Under the pieces are notes generated by a model. It searched no databases and was not told the origin of the DNA. It saw nothing but the letters and a program-made list of their open reading frames with translations. Positions 17,408-26,094 of a stretch of 64,000 bases of DNA are shown one piece after another. Source of the stretch: Lacrimispora xylanolytica (GTDB taxonomy: Bacteria; Bacillota; Clostridia; Lachnospirales; Lachnospiraceae). Both the position numbers and the translations under genes were made by a program. Location: positions 1 through 64,000 of the forward strand of contig NZ_CP113524.1 of assembly GCF_026723765.1 (NCBI RefSeq), in the 5' to 3' direction. Position 1 is the stretch's first letter; each line of letters starts with the position of its first letter.

Positions 17408-18355
17408 ATGGCAAAGAGAACAGGTTTAGGAAAAGGACTTGGAGCAATTTTTGGAGATGAGGTCATGGAGTCGGCGGCAGAGGAACAGGAGATAAAGAAT
17501 CATCAGAAACAGGAAGCTGCGGAAGCAGCCGCGAAAAAGGATGAAGTTCCCGATTTTGAAACCGGAAAAGAGATGTTTTTAAAACTATCTTCCATAGAGC
17601 CTAACCGGAATCAGCCTAGAAATGAATTTAAAGAAGACTCACTTTTGGAATTAGCAGAATCCATGAAAGAATATGGGGTTCTGCAGCCACTTTTGGTGCA
17701 GAAAAAAGGGGATTTCTATGAAATTATTGCTGGTGAACGCCGATGGAGAGCTGCGAAGCTGGCAGGTCTGAAAGAAGTTCCAGTGGTTATCCGGGAATAT
17801 ACAAAGCAGCAATCCATGGAAATTGCCTTAATTGAAAACGTTCAGAGAGAAGATTTAAATCCCATTGAAGAAGCAAAGGCGTACCAAAGACTGATGCAGG
17901 AATTCAGCTTAAAGCAGGAAGAGATTGCTGCCAGAGTTGCAAAGAACAGGGTTACCATTACCAATAGCATGCGGCTTTTAAAGCTGGATGAAAGGGTTCA
18001 GGATATGCTTATCCAGAACCAGATTACAGGTGGTCACGCAAGAGCCCTCCTTTCTGTTGAGGACCCAGAGCTTCAGTTCCAGCTGGCTGGTAAGATTGTG
18101 GCGGAAAGCTTAAGTGTCAGAGAAGTAGAAAAGCTTGTAAAATCCTTATCAAAAAAGAAGGAACCAAAGGAAAAGAAGGAAGAGGATGTGAGTCTTTCCC
18201 TGATTTTCCGTGAATTAGAAGATCGGATGAAATCTGCTATGGGAACTAAAGTCAGCATCAACCGTAAGGATAAGAATAAAGGAAGAGTGGAAATCGAGTA
18301 TTATTCTGAGGCTGAATTGGAAAGAATAGTAGAATTGATAGAATCCATAAGGTAA
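17408..18355 (+). CDS. parB: Chromosome-partitioning protein ParB (Spo0J)
   Basis: ParB is a CTPase that loads at parS, spreads along DNA and recruits condensin. The 315-residue product has a basic N terminus KRTGLGKGLGAIFGD, the ParA-activating peptide. The ParB N-terminal domain shows the CTP-binding motif GERRWRAAKLAG near residue 112 and ENVQREDLNPIEEA near 143. A helix-turn-helix follows near 168-190 (LKQEEIAARVAKNRVTITNSMR), then a C-terminal dimerisation domain. It is cotranscribed with parA, and three parS sites lie within 2.1 kb upstream. Confidence 0.97.
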   Translation: MAKRTGLGKGLGAIFGDEVMESAAEEQEIKNHQKQEAAEAAAKKDEVPDFETGKEMFLKLSSIEPNRNQPRNEFKEDSLLELAESMKEYGVLQPLLVQKKGDFYEIIAGERRWRAAKLAGLKEVPVVIREYTKQQSMEIALIENVQREDLNPIEEAKAYQRLMQEFSLKQEEIAARVAKNRVTITNSMRLLKLDERVQDMLIQNQITGGHARALLSVEDPELQFQLAGKIVAESLSVREVEKLVKSLSKKKEPKEKKEEDVSLSLIFRELEDRMKSAMGTKVSINRKDKNKGRVEIEYYSEAELERIVELIESIR

Positions 18356-18379
18356 CATCATAAAAGTGAGGACGAACGA

Positions 18380-18886
18380 ATGGATAACAGTATGTTAACT
18401 CAGCTGCCGGTTGACCCAGCTTTTTTAATCTTGGGGTTGGCAGTGCTTACCATATTATTAATGATTATTGTAATCATATGTCTGATTCAGATGAGAAAGC
18501 TGTACCGCAGATATGATTATTTCATGAGAGGGAAGGATGCGGAGACCCTGGAAGAAATCATTATGGACCAGATGGAAGACATCTCAGAGCTAAAGGCAGA
18601 AGATCGGGCTAATAAGGATTCTCTTCGAAATACCAATAAAAACTACAGAAGTGCCTTTCAGAAGTTTGGGCTTGTAAAATATAATGCATTTAAGGGAATG
18701 GGAGGCAACTTAAGCTTTGCCATGGCAATGCTTGATTACACCAATACCGGTTTTGTTTTAAACTCCGTTCATAGCCGGGAAGGATGTTATGTATACATCA
18801 AAGAAGTAGATAGAGGCGAAACAGACGTTTTACTTGGAAGCGAAGAAAAGGATGCTTTGGAAATGGCATTGGGATATCATTCCTAA
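18380..18886 (+). CDS. DUF4446 family membrane-anchored protein
   Basis: The 168-residue product has an N-terminal membrane helix (residues 15-37, FLILGLAVLTILLMIIVII). A coiled-coil-prone charged stretch follows (45-85), then a compact C-terminal domain with the motif FQKFGLVKYNAFKGMGG and SFAMAMLD near 95-118. That pattern is what I know as DUF4446, which sits after parB in many Clostridia. Its function is unknown; the position suggests an envelope role linked to origin segregation or sporulation. It follows parB by 24 bp. Confidence 0.85.
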   Translation: MDNSMLTQLPVDPAFLILGLAVLTILLMIIVIICLIQMRKLYRRYDYFMRGKDAETLEEIIMDQMEDISELKAEDRANKDSLRNTNKNYRSAFQKFGLVKYNAFKGMGGNLSFAMAMLDYTNTGFVLNSVHSREGCYVYIKEVDRGETDVLLGSEEKDALEMALGYHS

Positions 18887-18893
18887 ATAGAAT

Positions 18894-18995
18894 AAAAAGC
18901 AGGTGCGATTGGCTTGTACGATACCTTCAGCGTAGATTTGACTCATTACCGGGTCTATTTGAAGGAGGGGGCGTACGGCTGGGCACCTGCTTTTT
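18894..18995 (+). terminator. Long imperfect hairpin (terminator-like or MITE-like)
   Basis: Terminal 13-bp perfect inverted repeats (18894-18906 with 18983-18995; aaaaagcaggtgc and its complement) enclose 76 bases that pair further. These pairs are ttgtacg with cgtacgg, ccttca with tgaagg, and tagat with gtcta, all nested in order. The whole folds into one extended rod. The end is TTTTT, so it can terminate DUF4446 transcription. The large size is unusual for a terminator. Confidence 0.6.
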
Positions 18996-19080
18996 ATATG
19001 CCATAAGAGATTGATTATTTACATAAAAGGTCATTTCGGTCGGGAGGGACATTATAAGCTATAAGATGATTTTTGCTAAC

Positions 19081-19235
19081 GTGATAGAAAATAAGCTCAA
19101 AGGGCACCAGATCGACAGCAGATAAACCCTGGAGGTACTAACGTGACAGAGCATTAGGACTATAGTTACTAGTGTGACAGAGTGCTAACCTTATCGTCCT
19201 TAGTGTGAAAGAGCATAAGAACTATCACACGATTA
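19081..19235. repeat. Degenerate tandem array, exact 31-bp period
   Basis: Five consecutive 31-bp units begin at 19081, 19112, 19143, 19174 and 19205. Four of them open with GTGAtAGAA, GTGACAGAGC, GTGACAGAGT or GTGAAAGAGC, and these are preceded by ctaac/ctagt/ttagt. The second unit is the most diverged (TCGACAGCA). It ends about 85 bp upstream of the PNPOx-like gene. The period is close to three helical turns. Confidence 0.7.
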
Positions 19236-19319
19236 TAAATTTATCTTGTAAATTCCAGGCCATGATATATAATAATTATTATCAAAATAATGTAGTTTCA
19301 GGAAAGGAACCGAGTATAT

Positions 19320-19715
19320 ATGGAAGAGATTTTAAAATATTTAAAAGAATGTGGTACCTTTTATCTTGCAACCATAGATGGAGATCAGCCGAGAGTTCGT
19401 CCATTTGGAGCAGTATGTGCTTTTGAAGAAAAGCTTTACATTATTACCAATAACAAAAAGCCGGTATTCCAGCAAATGTTAAAGAATCCCAAGGTTGAGA
19501 TCAGCGGTATGAGTAAGGGAACCTTTATCCGGCTGGAATGTGAAGTTGTGCCGGATGACAGAAGAGAAGCCAGAGTCGCCATGATGGAAGAGTATCCAGG
19601 AGCATTAAGTAAAATGTATTCGGTTGACGATAACAAGATGGAAGTCCTTTACTTAAAGAATGCCAAAGCCTCCATAAATACTCTTACCGGCGAAAGCAAA
19701 GTGATTGAATTTTAA
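19320..19715 (+). CDS. Pyridoxamine 5'-phosphate oxidase-like flavin-binding protein
   Basis: The 131-residue protein has the split-barrel FMN-binding fold. It opens with GTFYLATIDGDQPRVRPFGAV (residues 12-32), followed by LYIITNNKKPVFQQMLKNPKVEI near 38-60, both typical of the PNPOx-like/general-stress FMN family. These proteins bind FMN, F420 or heme; this short form is most likely a small flavin reductase. It is not the vitamin B6 enzyme PdxH. GGAAAGGAA precedes the ATG. The gene is single, converges with coaW with a 5-bp gap, and the 31-bp repeats lie upstream. Confidence 0.85.
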   Translation: MEEILKYLKECGTFYLATIDGDQPRVRPFGAVCAFEEKLYIITNNKKPVFQQMLKNPKVEISGMSKGTFIRLECEVVPDDRREARVAMMEEYPGALSKMYSVDDNKMEVLYLKNAKASINTLTGESKVIEF

Positions 19716-19720
19716 TTAAT

Positions 19721-20563
19721 TTATAATACTTGTTTCATGGCCATGCCCCGTTCTTCTGTAAGGGCGGCTCCGATGGCAGTGCTGTATTCTGCCTGTTCCG
19801 GAATAATAAAATGAACATCAAACATGGTCTCCAGAGATTGGAAAATCTCTTTACACTGAGGAAATTTAGCCAGATTTCCGGTCATTACAAAATCGTGGAT
19901 GTTGCTGTTAAGTGATGAAAGGATCGCTGATTTTCCAATGACCTGGAGTACCATATGAATGATTCCGATTGCGATATCCTCCTCGGATACCAGATTGCGC
20001 ACCTTGCCAAAGTTAGAGGCGGTGGCGGTCAGAGGAAGGCCGGGCAACGGATTCTTTGATATATCCTGAATCTGTAAATCTATATTACTTAAATCACCCC
20101 TGCTGGCTAAATCCATGATCTGGGTAATGTCCTGAGTCTTTAATAACAGACTGGAAAGTCCTACAATGGTTCCGCCGCCAATGCCGATGCCGCCAGTGTG
20201 TAAGATCTTATCTCCATTTACCTGGACAAGTGAGGTTCCGGTTCCCATACTTACAACGATCAAATCTTTTAATCCTGTAAAATATTGTCCTCCCAAACCA
20301 TTTGAGGTAAATTCATCTACCTTATAGGTGGGAATTCCGTAAAGAGGCTGTTCCACATAAGCACTCCCTACCCCTGTGAGCATGATTTTCTCTATATCAT
20401 TTAACTGTATGTTATTGTCATATATGAATTTTCCCAAAGCACCAAAAAGAGAGGCAATGGGATTATCTGCCTTAACAAAGGTGGGTATTTTTAATGTATG
20501 ATCCTGAAATCCCACGATTTTCGTAGTACTTCCTCCAAGATCGATTCCGATGGTTATTTTCAT
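19721..20563 (-). CDS. coaW: Type II pantothenate kinase
   Basis: This enzyme phosphorylates pantothenate, the first step of coenzyme A synthesis, and in the type II form is weakly feedback-inhibited. The 280-residue product has the acetate-kinase/Hsp70-type ATP site GIDLGGSTTKIVGF at residues 6-19. MLTGVGSAY follows near 61, VVSMGTGTSLVQVNG near 105, GGIGIGGGTIVGLSSLL near 123 and VMTGNLAKFP near 228. This matches CoaW/PanK-II rather than CoaX. It stands alone. The ECF S component at 3099 could supply its substrate if that protein is pantothenate-specific. Confidence 0.92.
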   Translation of the reverse strand: MKITIGIDLGGSTTKIVGFQDHTLKIPTFVKADNPIASLFGALGKFIYDNNIQLNDIEKIMLTGVGSAYVEQPLYGIPTYKVDEFTSNGLGGQYFTGLKDLIVVSMGTGTSLVQVNGDKILHTGGIGIGGGTIVGLSSLLLKTQDITQIMDLASRGDLSNIDLQIQDISKNPLPGLPLTATASNFGKVRNLVSEEDIAIGIIHMVLQVIGKSAILSSLNSNIHDFVMTGNLAKFPQCKEIFQSLETMFDVHFIIPEQAEYSTAIGAALTEERGMAMKQVL

Positions 20564-20932
20564 AATTCCAAAATCCCCTTATATCTTTTCTAAAACCTAA
20601 GCCTTGCAATGATGAAAAAAACAAGAAATTCATGCTCTGACTTATAGTATGGTTCCAGGGCTAACTATAACATACATGATATTGCTTGCCAAGTTTTTAA
20701 ATCCGTTCATTAGCACTGCTTCTTGTAAATGGCAAGAAAAGGCATTTGTCAGGGAATGGAAGAGTTTGATAGATTCCAGGGCATTTTAGCCTGATAAAAT
20801 AGACAAAAACACCGATTTCCTTTATAACAAAGGAAATACAAGGTTAATAAGTAATTTTAATAAGTAAAAAAGTATTGATATTAGGTGAGTAACAAAAAAC
20901 GGAACGAAGGAATAAAATGATAAAAAAATATA

Positions 20933-20961
20933 TTGACAAAAAAATAACAATGTAATATAAT
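20933..20961 (+). promoter_or_regulatory. Consensus sigma-A promoter of adhE
   Basis: TTGACA at 20933-20938 and TATAAT at 20956-20961, separated by 17 bases: a perfect match to consensus in both hexamers. The predicted leader is about 70 bases. Confidence 0.93.
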
Positions 20962-20975
20962 GAAATCACGATACA

Positions 20976-20993
20976 TCGTTAAAAAAATATCGA
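20976..20993. promoter_or_regulatory. Rex-like operator downstream of the adhE -10
   Basis: An 18-bp imperfect palindrome (TCGTTA, six A, TATCGA) matches about 11 of 14 defined positions of the Rex consensus TTGTTAANNNNTTAACAA. It lies just after the predicted transcription start, where a repressor would block adhE. Rex is a NADH/NAD-sensing repressor that commonly controls adhE in Firmicutes. This is inference from motif and context. Confidence 0.45.
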
Positions 20994-21039
20994 ACTTAGT
21001 TAACCCACTATGCTCATATAAAATTGGAGGATATTCAAG

Positions 21040-23655
21040 ATGGCAAAGAAAGAAGAACAGGTAAGAATCCCTGAGATCATTGATAGTGTAGATTCCCTCA
21101 TCGCTAAGATGGACGCCATGAGAGCGGCTCAGAAAGTATTTGCTACCTTTACACAGGAACAAGTAGACAAGATCTTTTATGAGGCAGCAAGTGCAGCAAA
21201 TAAATTAAGAATTCCATTGGCTAAGATGGCAGTGGAAGAGACTGGCATGGGTGTTGTTGAAGATAAAGTCATTAAGAACAACTATGCAGCTGAATATATC
21301 TACAATGCCTACAAGGATACAAAGACCTGCGGAGTCATTGAAGAGGATAAGGCATACGGCATTAAGAAAATAGCAGAACCTATTGGTGTTATTGCAGCCG
21401 TTATTCCTACTACAAACCCAACCTCAACCGCGATCTTTAAAACACTTATCAGCTTAAAAACAAGAAATGCCATCATCATTTCCCCACATCCAAGAGCAAA
21501 GAATTCTACCATCGCAGCAGCTAAAGTAGTGCTTGATGCGGCAGTGAAGGCTGGGGCACCGGAAGGCATTATCGGATGGATTGACGTTCCTTCCTTAGAG
21601 CTGACCAACGAAGTTATGAAGGGTGCAGATATCATTTTAGCGACCGGCGGACCTGGCATGGTAAAAGCAGCTTATTCCTCTGGAAAACCAGCCCTTGGCG
21701 TTGGTGCAGGAAATACCCCTGTTATCATTGATGATACGGCTGATGTTAAGATGGCTGTTAACTCCATCATTCTTTCCAAGACATTTGACAATGGTATGAT
21801 TTGTGCTTCTGAGCAGTCAGTCACCGTTCTTGAAAAGGTTTATGATGAGGTGAAAAAGGAATTTGCGAAGAGAGGATGCTATTTCCTTAAGGGAGATGAG
21901 GTTGATAAGGTTCGTAAGACCATTGTAATCAACGGCGCTCTTAATGCAAAGATTGTAGGCCAGAAGGCTCACACCATTGCAAAGCTTGCAGGAGTTGATG
22001 TACCGGAATCCACCAAGATCTTAATTGGTGAAGTGGAAAGCGTAAACATTGAAGAAGAATTTGCTCATGAGAAACTTTCTCCGGTTCTGGCTATGTATAA
22101 AGCTAAGACTTATGACGAGGCCATTGAAAAAGCAGAGCAGCTGGTAGCTGACGGCGGATACGGCCATACAGCTTCCCTGTATGTGAATGTAAACGAAAAA
22201 GAAAAATTAGAAAAGCATGCGGCTGCTATGAAGACCTGCCGTATCTTAGTCAATACACCTTCTTCCCACGGTGGTATCGGTGATCTTTATAACTTTAAGT
22301 TAAGACCATCCTTAACATTAGGCTGCGGTTCCTGGGGCGGAAACTCTGTGTCTGAAAATGTAGGAGTAAACCACCTGCTCAATATTAAGACCGTTGCTGA
22401 GAGGAGAGAAAACATGCTGTGGTTCAGAAATCCAGAGAAGGTTTACTTTAAAAAAGGCTGTATGCCAGTAGCACTGAGCGAATTAAAGGATATCTATAAC
22501 AAAAAGAGAGCATTCGTTGTTACGGATTCCTTCCTATATATGAACGGCTACACAAAGCCGATTACAGATAAGCTTGATGAGATGGGAATCGTTTATACCG
22601 TATTCTCAGATGTTCAGCCTGACCCGACCCTTGCAAATGCACAGGCAGGTGCTGCAGCAATGAGAGCATTCCAGCCAGATACCATTATCGCACTGGGCGG
22701 CGGTTCCGCAATGGACGCAGGCAAGATCATGTGGGTTATGTATGAGCACCCAGAAGTAGATTTTCAGGATATGGCAATGCGTTTTATGGATATCAGAAAG
22801 AGAGTTTACACCTTCCCTAAGATGGGCGAGAAGGCTTACTTTGTAGCCATTCCAACCTCTTCCGGTACTGGTTCTGAGGTAACCTCCTTTGCGGTTATTA
22901 CAGATCAGGAAACTGGCGTTAAATATCCGCTTGCTGACTATGAGTTAATGCCTAATATGGCAATCGTAGATGCAGATAATATGATGAGCCAGCCTAAGGG
23001 CTTAACAAGTGCTTCTGGTATTGACGTTTTAACCCATGCATTAGAAGCGTACGCTTCCATCATGGCTTCCGATTATACCGATGGTCTGGCATTAAAGTCC
23101 ATGAAGAATGTATTCAACTATCTGCCAACCGCTTATAATGACGGTACCAATGTTGAGGCAAGATGTAAGATGGCAGACGCTTCCTGTATGGCAGGTATGT
23201 CCTTTAACAACGCATTCCTTGGAGTTTGTCATTCCATGGCTCATAAATTAGGTGCTTACCACCACATTCCACACGGTGTGGCAAATGCCCTTCTCATTAC
23301 CCTTGTAATGGAATTTAATGCATCAGAGGCACCTGCAAAGATGGGAACCTTCTCCCAGTACCAGTATCCTCATACACTGGAGCGTTATGCGGAATGTGCA
23401 CGCTTCTGCGGTGTGGAAGGAAAAGATGATGCAGACGTATTCAAAAAATTCCTGGTTAAGGTTGAAGAGCTTAAAAAAGCCGTTGGTATCAAGGCAACCA
23501 TTAAAGATTACGGCGTAGATGAGAAATACTTCTTAGAGACTCTTGATGAGATGGTTGAAAATGCGTTTGATGACCAGTGTACCGGTGCAAACCCAAGATA
23601 TCCTCTGTTCAGCGAGATCAAAGAGATGTATTTAAAGGCTTACTACGGAAAATAA
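21040..23655 (+). CDS. adhE: Bifunctional acetaldehyde-CoA/alcohol dehydrogenase
   Basis: AdhE reduces acetyl-CoA to acetaldehyde and then ethanol with two NADH, the main redox outlet in mixed fermentation; it forms helical spirosomes. The 871-residue product has full family length. The N-terminal aldehyde dehydrogenase half (about 1-440) has the catalytic cysteine in GMICASEQS (Cys255). The C-terminal iron-dependent alcohol dehydrogenase (about 455-871) has ALGGGSAMDAGK near 560 and the iron-binding positions in SGIDVLTHALEA and MAHKLGAYHHIPHG. GGAGGA precedes the ATG. It is monocistronic with its own promoter and a strong terminator. Confidence 0.98.
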   Translation: MAKKEEQVRIPEIIDSVDSLIAKMDAMRAAQKVFATFTQEQVDKIFYEAASAANKLRIPLAKMAVEETGMGVVEDKVIKNNYAAEYIYNAYKDTKTCGVIEEDKAYGIKKIAEPIGVIAAVIPTTNPTSTAIFKTLISLKTRNAIIISPHPRAKNSTIAAAKVVLDAAVKAGAPEGIIGWIDVPSLELTNEVMKGADIILATGGPGMVKAAYSSGKPALGVGAGNTPVIIDDTADVKMAVNSIILSKTFDNGMICASEQSVTVLEKVYDEVKKEFAKRGCYFLKGDEVDKVRKTIVINGALNAKIVGQKAHTIAKLAGVDVPESTKILIGEVESVNIEEEFAHEKLSPVLAMYKAKTYDEAIEKAEQLVADGGYGHTASLYVNVNEKEKLEKHAAAMKTCRILVNTPSSHGGIGDLYNFKLRPSLTLGCGSWGGNSVSENVGVNHLLNIKTVAERRENMLWFRNPEKVYFKKGCMPVALSELKDIYNKKRAFVVTDSFLYMNGYTKPITDKLDEMGIVYTVFSDVQPDPTLANAQAGAAAMRAFQPDTIIALGGGSAMDAGKIMWVMYEHPEVDFQDMAMRFMDIRKRVYTFPKMGEKAYFVAIPTSSGTGSEVTSFAVITDQETGVKYPLADYELMPNMAIVDADNMMSQPKGLTSASGIDVLTHALEAYASIMASDYTDGLALKSMKNVFNYLPTAYNDGTNVEARCKMADASCMAGMSFNNAFLGVCHSMAHKLGAYHHIPHGVANALLITLVMEFNASEAPAKMGTFSQYQYPHTLERYAECARFCGVEGKDDADVFKKFLVKVEELKKAVGIKATIKDYGVDEKYFLETLDEMVENAFDDQCTGANPRYPLFSEIKEMYLKAYYGK

Positions 23656-23688
23656 GAACAATCAAACAAAATAAAGATTTGTTGAGAG

Positions 23689-23721
23689 ACGGCATAGCCA
23701 GAATTGGCTATGCCGTTTTTT
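23689..23721 (+). terminator. Intrinsic terminator of adhE
   Basis: A perfect 12-bp stem (23689-23700 with 23705-23716, acggcatagcca and its complement), a 4-base loop, then TTTTTT. Confidence 0.95.
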
Positions 23722-23810
23722 GCAGGATGGAGTCTGGGGTGGATAGACGCTCTGTTTTATGTTAATATATAGGATAGGAACTAATATTGAAACGAATTGA
23801 GGGATGTAAG

Positions 23811-24431
23811 ATGAAATTTATTAAAAAAATACCCCCAGAGGATGAAAAAAGGTCAGAGGAACTGGCGCATCATGGTTATAAAAAGCTAAAGGAACCAAAA
23901 TCCGTAGGCGCAGCCATAGCAATTTCACTGCCACTTTCCATGCTTCTTATGGTTCTGGCTGGATTCTGGTGTTATTTTTTAAACCCAACATTTTTTGATT
24001 TTATGAGCGAAGAGGGGATGTCCATAGAGTTGACCTTTCATCTTTCCTCTATCCTCTATCTGGCAGGAATGGTTCTCTGTCTTTTGATTCATGAATTGAT
24101 TCATGCCGTATTTATACCAAAGGTATGGAGATCAGAGAAGACCTACTGGGGATTCAACGGTTTGTTTGGCTTTGTCTATACCGAAGAGAAGCTTACCAAA
24201 GAACGGTTTCTTTTGGTATCCATTATGCCCCTTATTCTCATATCCTTTGTATTCCCTGTAATCCTCAATGCTTTTGGGATTTGGAGCCACTATTTGATTT
24301 TCTTAAGTGTGTTCAATGCGGGAGGAGCCTGTGTGGATCTTTTAAATATCGTACTTGTGACAGCTCAGGTTCCATATCGGGGATATGTGGTTTCTAACGG
24401 GTATTCTTCCTTTTATAAGAAAGCTTCTTAA
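23811..24431 (+). CDS. DUF3267 putative zincin-like membrane peptidase
   Basis: The 206-residue product has a charged N terminus (MKFIKKIPPEDEKRSEELA) and about four to five membrane helices. A zinc-metalloprotease motif HELIH (His94-Glu95, His98) lies inside the second hydrophobic segment, followed by the sequence AVFIPKVW. Such membrane-embedded HExxH proteins are grouped as DUF3267 and proposed to be intramembrane or membrane-bound peptidases; activity is unproven. I chose the ATG at 23811, eight bases after GAGGG, over an in-frame TTG at 23787. It has its own terminator. Confidence 0.75.
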   Translation: MKFIKKIPPEDEKRSEELAHHGYKKLKEPKSVGAAIAISLPLSMLLMVLAGFWCYFLNPTFFDFMSEEGMSIELTFHLSSILYLAGMVLCLLIHELIHAVFIPKVWRSEKTYWGFNGLFGFVYTEEKLTKERFLLVSIMPLILISFVFPVILNAFGIWSHYLIFLSVFNAGGACVDLLNIVLVTAQVPYRGYVVSNGYSSFYKKAS

Positions 24432-24441
24432 TGGATGAAAT

Positions 24442-24490
24442 AAAAAGGTGCTCTGGATGGTCAGTCATGACCATTCCAGGCACCTTTTTT
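24442..24490. terminator. Bidirectional terminator
   Basis: A long stem (aaaaaggtgc and ggatggtca paired with tgaccattcc and gcacctttttt) lies between the convergent DUF3267 and nudC genes. It has A and T runs at its ends. Confidence 0.9.
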
Positions 24491-24498
24491 CATGATAA

Positions 24499-25344
24499 TT
24501 ATTGTGTTATCTTACCTTCTTTAAACAGCAGAATCATCTCGTGGGTAAGGCTTAAATTGGTGAAATCATTGGGGATATCTTCTGGGGCCATCCAGACGGC
24601 TGTGGATAATTCAGTTTCATCCAGATGAATATCTGGAGAACCGTCAAGCTCTGCCCAGTATCCCACTAATATGGAATCGCTAAAGCCCCAGGGCTGGTTC
24701 TTGTAATAACGGATATTCTTTACCTTGATTCCAACCTCTTCCATGGTTTCCCGCCGTACCGTATCCTCAAGGGTCTCCCCAAACTCCGTATAACCTGCAA
24801 TGAGGGCGTAGCGGGTATACTCTCTGCCTGCATATTTGGTCAGCAAAAGCTTACCATTGTAAGTCACACCTACTATGACGGCCGGAGATATTTTGGGGTA
24901 AATAGTGTTTCCACAGGAGGTACAGACTGCGGCTCTTTCTTTTTTGCTTTTCATGGTAGGGGACCCACAGCAGCCGCAGAAACGATTGGTGATGTAAAAG
25001 CGGTGGAGATGCTGGGCTGAGACCGCAGCAAAGGAAACCCACATGGGAGTCAGTTCTCTTATGATGTTAGCTTTATAGAGCTTTAAATGATCGGCTTCTT
25101 TTAAGGAAATCTGGGATTCATCGACCAGATAGAAATCCATCTCATCGATGGAAAAGAGATAGTCACAATGGGACATGGCCTCTTCCTTAAGAGAGCCAAG
25201 TTCCTTAAATTGGGGAATAGTCTCTGAATCTTTATCAGAAAGTAGGATGCGCCCATCCAGAAAATACAAAAAGTAGCTGTCCTGATCTGGAGTTTTAATT
25301 GCAAAATCATTGCAGAATCTATGAGGAAAAATTTCCTGTATCAT
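24499..25344 (-). CDS. nudC: NAD(+) diphosphatase / NADH pyrophosphatase (Nudix)
   Basis: NudC hydrolyses NAD(H) to NMN(H) and AMP and can remove NAD caps from RNA. The 281-residue product has an N-terminal beta domain, a four-cysteine zinc ribbon (FCGCCGSP and CTSCGN, near residues 122-145) and a Nudix domain. The Nudix box is GYTEFGETLEDTVRRETMEE (near 183-203), followed by VGI. The NudC-specific motif QPWGFSDS appears near 217. It faces the DUF3267 gene and shares its terminator. Confidence 0.94.
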   Translation of the reverse strand: MIQEIFPHRFCNDFAIKTPDQDSYFLYFLDGRILLSDKDSETIPQFKELGSLKEEAMSHCDYLFSIDEMDFYLVDESQISLKEADHLKLYKANIIRELTPMWVSFAAVSAQHLHRFYITNRFCGCCGSPTMKSKKERAAVCTSCGNTIYPKISPAVIVGVTYNGKLLLTKYAGREYTRYALIAGYTEFGETLEDTVRRETMEEVGIKVKNIRYYKNQPWGFSDSILVGYWAELDGSPDIHLDETELSTAVWMAPEDIPNDFTNLSLTHEMILLFKEGKITQ

Positions 25345-25443
25345 GGTGAATACCTTCTTTTTATCTGATTTTTAATGCATTAAAAACTATTTTAAATTCT
25401 ATCACCAATCCTGTCAAGCAACCCCAGGAAAAATAAGGAAATA

Positions 25444-25474
25444 AAAAAGCCAGTACACAGGAAAGGTACTGGTC
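25444..25474 (-). terminator. Intrinsic terminator of bioY
   Basis: A 7-bp stem (ccagtac/gtactgg, 25450-25456 with 25466-25472) is followed on the minus strand by CTTTTTTAT. A T run on the plus strand also exists. Confidence 0.8.
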
Positions 25475-25480
25475 TTTTTG

Positions 25481-26077
25481 TCATATTAATTTCTGAACTG
25501 CTTTTCTCACTGGAACCCCAATGATGACTGCCAGGATGGTCAGAAGTATGTCCTTTGGTACAAATGCCACCATGGAATAGGTAAATACGCCGTATATGGA
25601 AATATCACCGGAGAGAGCTGCCCACTGAAGACCTCCAATGATTTCGTCCACGATCGTGCCCAGCACCGGAAGCAGAAACATAAGAAAGGTGTTAATGGTT
25701 TTATTCCCGGTCTTTGGCTTTAAGCCGCATAGAAAGACCATGAATACCCAGCCCCAGATGTAACCACCTGTAAGACCAAGGATTATATTAATACCGCCTC
25801 TAAAGCCGGAAAAGATAGGAAGTCCCACGGCTCCAAGAAGGATGTATACAACTGTGGCTAACATGCCAAGCCTCCAGCCGAGTATGATTCCTACTAAGGC
25901 AACGCCGAATATCTGAATGGTGATGGGAACCCCTGTAGGCAATGGAATGGAGATTTGGGAAATAACTGCAAGGACTGCAGCAAACATACCGGCAAGAGCC
26001 AGCTCCTTTGTGGTAAAAAGCTGTTTCACTTTTGTTTCGTTTCTCATATTGGTTTTTAATGATTGATCAGATCTCAT
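25481..26077 (-). CDS. bioY: Biotin transporter BioY (ECF S component)
   Basis: BioY is the biotin-specific S component of ECF transporters. The 198-residue product has six membrane helices. The family pattern ISIPLPTGVPITIQIFGVAL is near residues 42-62, GAVGLPIFSGFRGG near 82, and a C-terminal helix ends RKAVQKLI. The ATG at 26077 has AGGAGA upstream. No bioM/bioN or biotin synthesis genes are next to it, so it probably shares the general EcfAA'T module. Imported biotin would serve biotin-dependent carboxylases. Confidence 0.93.
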   Translation of the reverse strand: MRSDQSLKTNMRNETKVKQLFTTKELALAGMFAAVLAVISQISIPLPTGVPITIQIFGVALVGIILGWRLGMLATVVYILLGAVGLPIFSGFRGGINIILGLTGGYIWGWVFMVFLCGLKPKTGNKTINTFLMFLLPVLGTIVDEIIGGLQWAALSGDISIYGVFTYSMVAFVPKDILLTILAVIIGVPVRKAVQKLI

Positions 26078-26094
26078 GTATGATTTCTCCTGGG

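Larger units (their letters stand above)
18887..19319. other. 433-bp gap holding a long hairpin and a 31-bp-period repeat array
   Basis: No ORF is convincing. The first part is a 102-base foldable element (18894-18995). The second is a degenerate tandem array (19081-19235). Both are listed separately. The segment 18996-19080 shows nothing I can interpret. Confidence 0.6.
20564..21039. other. 476-bp divergent control region of coaW and adhE
   Basis: The adhE-proximal part has the promoter, a Rex-like site and a small CGAT-AC-ATCG palindrome (about 20969-20978). A 9-bp inverted repeat (atttccttt/aaaggaaat) lies near 20816-20838. I see no ORF and nothing else in the coaW-proximal half. Confidence 0.6.

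Noticed and set aside
19081-19235. Possible CRISPR array
   Set aside because: The period is 31 bp in total with no separate repeat and spacer, units are too degenerate, and no cas genes are present.
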